A stretch of DNA of 17,793 nt from an uncultured Oscillospiraceae bacterium (lineage in GTDB: Bacteria; Bacillota; Clostridia; Oscillospirales; Oscillospiraceae), in the NCBI GenBank assembly GCA_910588365.1, contig CAJUQS010000144.1, positions 1 to 17,793 on the forward strand, in the 5' to 3' direction. A program made the translations under genes and the position numbers. The notes under the pieces were generated by a model, which saw only the letters and a list, made by a program, of their open reading frames with translations, had not been told where the DNA came from and searched no databases. Below are positions 6,694-11,886 of this stretch, in pieces (position 1 is the first letter of the stretch; every line of letters begins with the position of its first letter).

Positions 6694-8583
6694 ATGAGTT
6701 TTTCTACAGAAAACCCGATGCAGGCGATTGCTGCCAGCATGACACCAAAGCTTGCTGTGTCCTACCTTCGCGTGTCGACACGCGGTCAGGCGGAGCGCGG
6801 CGGCGGGGCGGACGAAGGCTTTTCCATTCCCGCCCAGCGGGAGGCCAACAAAAGAAAAGCCCTCTCTATGGGGGCGATGATTGGTAAAGAGTTTGTGGAT
6901 AGAGGCGCGTCCGCCAAATCCGCCGACCGCCCGGAGCTCCAAAAAATGCTGGAGTATGTGAAGGAAAATGCCGACCGGGTGGACTACGTTATTGTCCATA
7001 AGGTTGACCGTCTTGCCAGAAACCGTGGCGACGACATCGACATCATGCGGGTTCTTCGAGAATATGGTGTCCAGCTAGTTTCCGCCTCGGAAAGTATTGA
7101 CGACACCCCGGCAGGGATGCTGCTGCATGGCATTATGAGCTCCATTGCGGAGTTTTACTCACAGAATCTTGCCACTGAAGTCAAAAAGGGTATGACGGAA
7201 AAAGCCCAACGTGGCGGGACCATCAGTCGTGCGCCGCTAGGATATAAAAATATCCACCGTGTTGACGAGAAAGGTCGCGAGGAACGCACTGTGATAATAG
7301 ACGAGGAACGTGCTCCACTGATTAAGCTGGCATTTGAGGAATACGCTACTGGAAATTGGACGGTGGAAGATTTAGCGGAACACCTTGCAGCGTGCGGCTT
7401 GACCACTCGTGCTACGCCTCACGTCCCCTCTGCGCCGATTGACCGAAAAGCATTATATAAAGTGCTGGCGAACCGCTATTACACAGGTGTTTTGTCCTTC
7501 AAGGGAGTTGAGTATCCGGGGATACATCCGGCACTCGTCAGCAATGAGACTTGGCAGCAAGTCCAAGATGTGCTGGCCTCCCATGTCAATGGGGAGCGCA
7601 CCCGTGAACACCCGCATTTTCTCAAAGGCAGTCTCTACTGTAGAAACTGCGGTTCGCGGATGATTATCAACTACACCAAGTCGCGCTCTGGTGTTCGCTA
7701 CCCTTACTTCGTGTGCATCGGGCGGCATAATAAAGTAACAGATTGTAAGCAGAAAGCGGTTCTAATCAGCGAGGTAGAGCGGCAAGTTGAACAAATCTAT
7801 GACCGATATTCCGTCCCGCCCGCTGTTCGCGAATATCTGGAGAACTTTTTACAAGGGAGCATTAAAACCGAGCGGCAAAAATATGAAACCGAGCTGGGTG
7901 GGTTGCGCCGGGAAAAAGACAAACTGGAACGCCAGCGGAAAAAACTGCTGGAGGCGCATTACAATGACGCCATCCCTCTCGACCTCATGAAGAGTGAACA
8001 GCAGAAAATCGCCAAACAGCTGGCGGCGATTAACAGCGAAATCAAAGCCCATGAATGCGCCTTTGAGAGCATATCAGAGCGGCTGTCAGAGGCTCTGAAG
8101 CTGGTGGAGGACTGCGGCAGAACCTACCGCATGGCAAGCGATCACATCAAGCGTATGATGAACCAGGCGATTTTCTCAAACTTATGGGTAGAAAAAGACG
8201 GACGCATCACAGCGGAGTTTGCTTCAATTTTCCAAATGCTTACCCAACCAGCTGAAGATGTGAAGGCACTTTACAAACAACAAAAAATCCGTGGTGCCGA
8301 AACACTCACGGATTTCCTGTCCGTTATCTCTAATCGTATCCAAAAATTTTTGGGGTGCGGTTGGAGTAACGACCTTTTGGTGCGCCTGAAGGGACTCGAA
8401 CCCGCACGCGTTGCCGCACGAGAACCTAAATCTCGCATGTCTACCAATTCCATCACAGGCGCGTATGGTCCGCCGGACCTCCGCCCGGCGGTGCGTTCAG
8501 CGGTGGCCGGGAAAGCGCCGCCAAACGGGAAATGCACCTCATTATACTCCATCCATGCCGGTGTTGTAAAGCAAAATTTTTGA
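6694..8583 (+). CDS. Large serine recombinase (integrase), frame open through the attachment site
   Basis: The protein is a large serine recombinase that integrates and excises the element. YLRVSTRGQ holds the nucleophile Ser28. A resolvase domain spans about residues 20-165, with VDYVIVHKVDRLARN and the partner arginines. A recombinase domain lies at about 190-290. A zinc ribbon has C316, C319, C341 and C351, and a coiled coil lies at about 385-440. The start is ATG 6694 with AAAGGAGG at 6678-6685. The 629-codon frame does not stop inside the element: from about codon 562 (position 8378) it reads antisense through the tRNA-Leu, and from about codon 590 through chromosomal DNA to TGA at 8581. 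The last 40-65 residues therefore depend on the insertion site, and the excised circle must encode a different end. Element-derived coding is about 6694-8380. Confidence 0.88.
   Translation: MSFSTENPMQAIAASMTPKLAVSYLRVSTRGQAERGGGADEGFSIPAQREANKRKALSMGAMIGKEFVDRGASAKSADRPELQKMLEYVKENADRVDYVIVHKVDRLARNRGDDIDIMRVLREYGVQLVSASESIDDTPAGMLLHGIMSSIAEFYSQNLATEVKKGMTEKAQRGGTISRAPLGYKNIHRVDEKGREERTVIIDEERAPLIKLAFEEYATGNWTVEDLAEHLAACGLTTRATPHVPSAPIDRKALYKVLANRYYTGVLSFKGVEYPGIHPALVSNETWQQVQDVLASHVNGERTREHPHFLKGSLYCRNCGSRMIINYTKSRSGVRYPYFVCIGRHNKVTDCKQKAVLISEVERQVEQIYDRYSVPPAVREYLENFLQGSIKTERQKYETELGGLRREKDKLERQRKKLLEAHYNDAIPLDLMKSEQQKIAKQLAAINSEIKAHECAFESISERLSEALKLVEDCGRTYRMASDHIKRMMNQAIFSNLWVEKDGRITAEFASIFQMLTQPAEDVKALYKQQKIRGAETLTDFLSVISNRIQKFLGCGWSNDLLVRLKGLEPARVAAREPKSRMSTNSITGAYGPPDLRPAVRSAVAGKAPPNGKCTSLYSIHAGVVKQNF
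8340..8353. repeat. Perfect 14-base palindrome near the attachment site
   Basis: CCAAAAATTTTTGG lies 24 bases from the encoded CCA of the tRNA, inside the recombinase frame. It could be part of the recombinase recognition region or an end signal for the tRNA transcript coming from the right. Neither use is proven. Confidence 0.4.
8378..8400. other. Inferred attachment site (attR) at the 3' end of tRNA-Leu
   Basis: The element lies on the 3' side of the tRNA gene, and its integrase gene runs into that end. The acceptor and T-arm bases (8378-8400) would be restored by element-carried sequence on integration. The crossover bases cannot be fixed because the other junction is outside the window. 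Confidence 0.5.
8378..8462 (-). tRNA. trnL: tRNA-Leu(UAG)
   Basis: Read on the minus strand, the gene starts GCGCCTG at 8462 and pairs with CAGGCGC at 8382-8388, followed by discriminator A (8381) and an encoded CCA (8378-8380). The anticodon stem CGAGA/TCTCG holds the loop TTTAGGT, which gives anticodon UAG for CUN leucine codons. The T arm has GGGTTCGAGTCCC, and a short variable arm precedes it. The gene is complete although the element abuts its 3' end, so the insertion preserved tRNA function. Confidence 0.93.
8541..8570 (-). promoter_or_regulatory. Promoter of tRNA-Leu
   Basis: On the minus strand, TTTACA (8565-8570) and a perfect TATAAT (8541-8546) are 18 bases apart, about 80 bases upstream of the mature tRNA 5' end. 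A small dyad (8470-8476 with 8485-8491) lies in the leader between them. Confidence 0.65.
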
Positions 8584-8597
8584 GATCTCTCCAGCGG

Positions 8598-8622
8598 CGC
8601 CGGGCCGGGTGCCCGGTGTTTT
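8598..8622 (+). terminator. Intrinsic terminator downstream of the recombinase frame
   Basis: CGCCGGGC (8598-8605) pairs with GCCCGGTG (8611-8618), 8 bp with one G-T pair and a 5-base loop, followed by TTTT. It lies 15 bases after the recombinase stop and would stop rightward transcripts before cooS. Confidence 0.6.
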
Positions 8623-8635
8623 GTCTCATACGTCC

Positions 8636-8655
8636 AAAAGCCGCCAGGCTTTTTT
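8636..8655. terminator. Second terminator-like hairpin
   Basis: AAAAGCC (8636-8642) pairs with GGCTTTT (8647-8653) with a 4-base loop, and T residues run to 8655. The A-rich left arm means it could act on either strand. Confidence 0.5.
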
Positions 8656-8703
8656 GTCAATTCCGCCGAATTTTTCCAACCGGCCCAAAAAACCGAAAAA
8701 AAG

Positions 8704-8722
8704 TCCCCCATGGGGGGATTTT
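8704..8722 (+). terminator. Third terminator-like hairpin before cooS
   Basis: TCCCC (8704-8708) pairs with GGGGA (8714-8718), followed by TTTT. It ends 4 bases before the cooS promoter -35 region. With the two hairpins before it, it would insulate the CODH operon from upstream transcription. Confidence 0.4.
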
Positions 8723-8726
8723 ACAC

Positions 8727-8755
8727 TTGCTTTTTCGGCCGGATTTTGTTAAGAT
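8727..8755 (+). promoter_or_regulatory. Probable promoter of the cooS-cooC-acsB operon
   Basis: TTGCTT (8727-8732) and TAAGAT (8750-8755) are separated by 17 bases. A start near 8762 would leave a leader of about 105 bases before the cooS ATG. The boxes are only fair matches. Confidence 0.5.
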
Positions 8756-8767
8756 ACAGACAATGTA

Positions 8768-8785
8768 TTGTGAAAAATGTGACAA
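8768..8785. promoter_or_regulatory. Dyad operator, Rex-like or Crp/CooA-like
   Basis: The 18 bases TTGTGAAAAATGTGACAA form an imperfect dyad. They fit the spacing of the Rex operator (TTGTTAA, four bases, TTAACAA) with three mismatches. They also fit a Crp/Fnr-family layout, TGTGA, six bases, TGACA, whose right half equals the CooA half site. Lying just downstream of the predicted start, the site would suit a repressor such as Rex, which senses the NADH/NAD ratio. The regulator is not identified in the window. Confidence 0.4.
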
Positions 8786-8820
8786 TACTATAGAGCCTGA
8801 CATCATCTTCATTTGGAGAG

Positions 8821-8865
8821 AAAGGAGAAACGAGAGCACGTCACCGTGCTTTCCACATTCCGACT
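8821..8865 (+). promoter_or_regulatory. cooS leader: distant ribosome binding site and hairpin
   Basis: AAAGGAG (8821-8827) is the only good ribosome binding site before cooS, but it lies 38 bases from the ATG. AGCACG (8835-8840) pairs with CGTGCT (8845-8850) between them. Folding would shorten the gap to about 22 bases, still long. Either translation starts at an unannotated non-ATG codon such as ATT 8857, or the spacing is part of regulation. Confidence 0.35.
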
Positions 8866-10755
8866 ATGAAACTGATCACTGTCGAGCAAATGGAAGCCGC
8901 CACCGAACGGCTGCTGGAAACCGGCCGCAAGGTGGGCGCAGACTCCTGGCAACAGCGCGTCAAGAACCAGACCCCCCACTGCAAATTCGGCGAGGAGGGC
9001 ATCTGCTGCCGCATCTGCTCCATGGGCCCCTGCCGCGTTACCCCCAAGGCGCCCCGCGGCATCTGCGGCTGCGATGTCCACGGCATCGTGGCCCGCAACT
9101 ACCTGCGTTTCACCGCCGGCGGCGCCGCCACCCACTCCGACCACGGCCGCTCCATCTGCCATACCCTGTACCAGACCAAGGAGGGCGGCAACTATACGGT
9201 CAAGGACCCTGAGAAGCTCAAGAGAATCGCCGGCGAGTGGGGGATTGAGACCGAGGGCAAGGACATCTATGATCTGGCCCATGAGGTGGCCGAGACTGCT
9301 CTCATGGAGTACGGCAAGCCCTTCGGCAACGCCCGCTTCCTCTCCCGGGCCCCGGAGCACACCCGGAAGCTGTGGCACGACGCGGGCATCGAGCCCCGGG
9401 CCATTGACCGGGAGGTCTCCCAGTCCCTGCACATGACCCATATGGGCTGCTCCTCTCTGCCTGAGGCCCTGATCCGCCAGGCCCTCCGGGCCGGCCTGTG
9501 CGACGGCTGGGGCGGCTCCATGTGCGGCACCGAGTTCTCCGACGTGCTCTTCGGCACCCCCAAGCCCATCGACACCACCGCCAACCTCGGCGTCATGGAG
9601 AAGGACATGGTCAACATCGTTGTCCACGGACACGATCCCTCCCTGTCCGAGATGATCGTCTTCTATGCCCAGGATCCCGAGATGATCGCCCTGGCCAAGG
9701 AGAAGGGCGCCAAGGGCATCAACATCTGCGGCGTGTGCTGCACCGCCAACGAGGTGGCCATGCGCCACGGCATCCCCATGGCCGGCAACTTCCTCCAGCA
9801 GGAGAACGTGGTGCTCACCGGCGCCTGCGAGGCCATCGTGGTGGATGTCCAGTGCATCTTCCCCGCCCTGGGCCCTCTGTCGAAGTGCTTCCACACCAAG
9901 TTTGTCACCACCTCCGAGATTGCCCGGATGCCGGACAGCGAGTTCATCCACTTCAGTGAGGAGACCGCCGGCGAGAACGCCAAGGCCATCGTCCGCATGG
10001 CGGTGGAGAACTTCGTAAACCGCAACCAGGAGCTGGTCCACATCCCCGATTTGAAGACCAACGCCACCGTTGGCTACTCCCTGGAGGCCATCAAGAAGTG
10101 CCTAGACGGCGTGACCAACACCCAGGTGGATGTCACCGGCACCACCAAGCCCCTGGTGGAGTGCGTCCAGAGCGGCGTCCTCCGCGGCGCTGTGGCTATG
10201 GTCGGCTGCAACAACCCCAAGGTCCGCCCCGATACCGCCCACATCGCCCTCATGAAGAAGCTGCTGGCCAACGACATCATCATCGTTGTCTCCGGCTGCT
10301 CCGCCCAGGCTGCCGCCAAGGCCGGCCTGCTGGACAAGGAGGCCAAGGAGCTGTGCGGCGACGGCCTCAAGCGCGTGTGCGAGCTGGTCGGCATTCCCCC
10401 CGTTCTGCACATGGGCTCCTGCGTGGACATCTCCCGCATGATGGTCCTGGCCGCCGACGTGGCCAAGGATTCCGGCTGGAACATCTCCCAGATTCCTCTG
10501 GTGGGCTGCGCCCCTGAGTGGATGAGCGAGAAGGCCGTATCCATCGGCAACTACGTCGTCGCCACCGGTATCGACACCTTCCTGGGCGTGGATCCCTACA
10601 CCAAGGGCTCCGAGGAAGTGACCAACCTGCTCCAGGGCGAGCACGGCATCAAGGACTGGGTCGAGGCCAAGTACACTGTGGAGCTGGACATCGAGAAGCT
10701 GGGCGACCGGATGATCGAGGCCATCGAGGCCAAGCGCGTGGCGCTGGGCATCTAA
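8866..10755 (+). CDS. cooS: Anaerobic carbon monoxide dehydrogenase catalytic subunit
   Basis: The 629-residue Ni-Fe-S enzyme interconverts CO and CO2 and supplies CO to acetyl-CoA synthase. The N-terminal cysteine cluster is complete: C39 and C47 for the intersubunit D cluster, and C48, C51, C56 and C67/C69 for the B cluster. C-cluster ligands are recognisable by motif: VHGHD (from 253), CGVCC with C292, VDVQC (C330), VGCNNP (C448), SGCSAQ (C478) and MGSC (C519). Length is normal for bacterial CooS/AcsA. The ATG at 8866 starts the conserved MKLITVEQMEAA helix but has no close ribosome binding site. It is followed by cooC and acsB on the same strand, so this is the CODH component of the Wood-Ljungdahl carbonyl branch rather than a stand-alone hydrogenase-linked CODH; no cooF or hydrogenase gene is present. 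Confidence 0.95.
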   Translation: MKLITVEQMEAATERLLETGRKVGADSWQQRVKNQTPHCKFGEEGICCRICSMGPCRVTPKAPRGICGCDVHGIVARNYLRFTAGGAATHSDHGRSICHTLYQTKEGGNYTVKDPEKLKRIAGEWGIETEGKDIYDLAHEVAETALMEYGKPFGNARFLSRAPEHTRKLWHDAGIEPRAIDREVSQSLHMTHMGCSSLPEALIRQALRAGLCDGWGGSMCGTEFSDVLFGTPKPIDTTANLGVMEKDMVNIVVHGHDPSLSEMIVFYAQDPEMIALAKEKGAKGINICGVCCTANEVAMRHGIPMAGNFLQQENVVLTGACEAIVVDVQCIFPALGPLSKCFHTKFVTTSEIARMPDSEFIHFSEETAGENAKAIVRMAVENFVNRNQELVHIPDLKTNATVGYSLEAIKKCLDGVTNTQVDVTGTTKPLVECVQSGVLRGAVAMVGCNNPKVRPDTAHIALMKKLLANDIIIVVSGCSAQAAAKAGLLDKEAKELCGDGLKRVCELVGIPPVLHMGSCVDISRMMVLAADVAKDSGWNISQIPLVGCAPEWMSEKAVSIGNYVVATGIDTFLGVDPYTKGSEEVTNLLQGEHGIKDWVEAKYTVELDIEKLGDRMIEAIEAKRVALGI

Positions 10756-10767
10756 GGCACGGCATAC

Positions 10768-10915
10768 ATACTTTTTCTTTGTGAACAAAGAAAAAGTATC
10801 AAAAAGAAAAACTTTTTGCGTAAAACTCCGTTTTGCTTGTTTTAGAGAAAGGCGGACGCTTTTCGGCAAAAGCTCTTTTTGATTCTTTTTCTCCCGAGAA
10901 AAAGAATCAATACTT
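10768..10915. repeat. Structured intergenic repeat, copy A (cooS-cooC)
   Basis: The gap begins with a perfect 14-bp hairpin (10768-10781 with 10786-10799, loop TGAA). It continues with a T-rich stretch containing AGAGAAAGGCGG (10844-10855) and ends with a second near-perfect 14-15-bp hairpin (10880-10894 with 10897-10911). A related sequence lies after cooC. The A- and T-rich arms could act as attenuators, as mRNA stabilisers, or be a dispersed repeat of the MITE/REP type. Confidence 0.65.
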
Positions 10916-10938
10916 GAAAACCCTGGGAGGAACCCTGC

Positions 10939-11706
10939 ATGAAAGTCGCCATCACCGGCAAGGGCGGCGTGGGCAAGACCACGTTTGCCTCCACCCTCTG
11001 CCGCCTCTACGCTGCGGAGGGACGCAATGTTCTGGCCGCTGACGTGGACCCGGACGCCAACCTCGGGCTGGCGCTGGGCCTGACGGAGGAGGAGGTCAAC
11101 GCCATCGTCCCCGTCTCAAAGATGAAGGAGCTGGCCAAGGAGCGCACCGCCGCCAACGAGTCCAATACCTTCTACAAGCTCAATCCCGAGGTCTCCGACC
11201 TGCCCGACGAGTTGTCCAAGGATGTCAACGGCGTCAAGCTACTGGTCATGGGCACCGTGGATACCGGCGGCAGCGGCTGTGTGTGCCCGGAGCACGTGAT
11301 GCTCAAGGCCATATTGTCCAACCTGGTCTTCCGCAAGGATGACGTGGTAGTTATGGACATGGAGGCCGGGCTGGAGCACCTGGGCCGGGGGACCGCGTCC
11401 GTGATGGACCAGTTCGTCGTGGTCATCGAGCCCGGCGCGCGGAGCATCCAGACCTACGAGCGGGTCAAGAGCCTGGCCCGTGACATCGGCGTCACAAAGG
11501 TCCGGGTAGTGGCCAACAAGGTCCGGGACGAGCGGGACGAGGCGTTTATCCGCCAGCGCATCCCGGCGGAGGACTTCCTGGGGTTCATCCACTATAACGC
11601 CGACGTCATTGAGGCGGACCGCAACGGCCAGTCCCCCTTTGACTACAGCGGCAAGGCCGTGGAGGAGATCCGGGCCATCAAGGAAAAAATGGACGCCGGG
11701 AAGTAG
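10939..11706 (+). CDS. cooC: CooC-type nickel-insertion ATPase
   Basis: The 255-residue protein belongs to the MinD/ParA/NifH-like P-loop ATPases. The deviant Walker A motif GKGGVGKTT is at residues 7-15. AADVDPDANLG follows (Walker A' aspartates), and VVVMDMEAGLEHLGRG contains the Walker B region. GCVC with C114 and C116 is the CXC motif that binds metal at the dimer interface in CooC. It uses ATP-driven dimerisation to help mature the Ni-containing C cluster of CooS or the A cluster of AcsB. ATG 10939 has GGGAGGA at 10925-10931. It sits alone between cooS and acsB with 180-base gaps on each side that hold copies of one structured repeat, which may set different expression for this low-abundance factor. 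Confidence 0.92.
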   Translation: MKVAITGKGGVGKTTFASTLCRLYAAEGRNVLAADVDPDANLGLALGLTEEEVNAIVPVSKMKELAKERTAANESNTFYKLNPEVSDLPDELSKDVNGVKLLVMGTVDTGGSGCVCPEHVMLKAILSNLVFRKDDVVVMDMEAGLEHLGRGTASVMDQFVVVIEPGARSIQTYERVKSLARDIGVTKVRVVANKVRDERDEAFIRQRIPAEDFLGFIHYNADVIEADRNGQSPFDYSGKAVEEIRAIKEKMDAGK

Positions 11707-11724
11707 GCATATCTGTTGTTCTTT

Positions 11725-11850
11725 TGAACAGGAAAGCTTTTTTCGCAAATCCCCGGCTTGCTTTATCATGTCATACCAAGAGAAAGGCGGCAGCCTTTCG
11801 AAGAAAGTTCTTTTTGTGTCCTTTTTCTTTCAAGAAAAAGGATGAATACC
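11725..11850. repeat. Structured intergenic repeat, copy B (cooC-acsB)
   Basis: This is a diverged relative of copy A. It contains the same AGAGAAAGGCGG (11779-11790), a following GCCTTTCG and AAAGTTCTTTTTG stretch, and a terminal hairpin (11819-11829 with 11832-11842). It ends in GAATACC where copy A has CAATAC. A small dyad, GTTC/GAAC, stands at its left side. The hairpin arms differ by paired changes from copy A, so the fold is kept. Confidence 0.6.
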
Positions 11851-11886
11851 CAATTTACAGAGTATCGTGAGGAGTGAAAATATAAC

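Larger units (their letters stand above)
1..8390. mobile_element. Right-hand part of an integrative element inserted at a tRNA-Leu 3' end
   Basis: The stretch carries an MT-A70 methyltransferase, a VirD4/TraG-like coupling ATPase, a replication-relaxation protein, an amidoligase cassette and, last, a large serine recombinase next to a tRNA gene. That is the usual layout of an integrative element with its integrase beside the attachment site. Third-position codon use is mixed here, whereas the neighbouring chromosomal genes are almost entirely C or G at third positions. The left end is outside the window. The right end is inferred to fall within the 3' part of the tRNA (about 8378-8400) and cannot be fixed to the base without the empty site. 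No relaxase gene of a classical family and no other type IV secretion genes are in view, so whether it is conjugative or only mobilizable is open. Confidence 0.82.

Noticed and set aside
8384..8583. The C-terminal 65-68 residues of the recombinase frame as a real protein domain
   Set aside because: The residues LKGLEPARVAAREPKSRM are the antisense translation of a tRNA gene, and the rest is tRNA leader and promoter, so they do not reflect selected protein sequence.
8809..10041. A 410-codon open frame antisense to cooS
   Set aside because: It is the same codon-bias artefact. cooS carries all its metal ligands, and the antisense product has a low-complexity composition.
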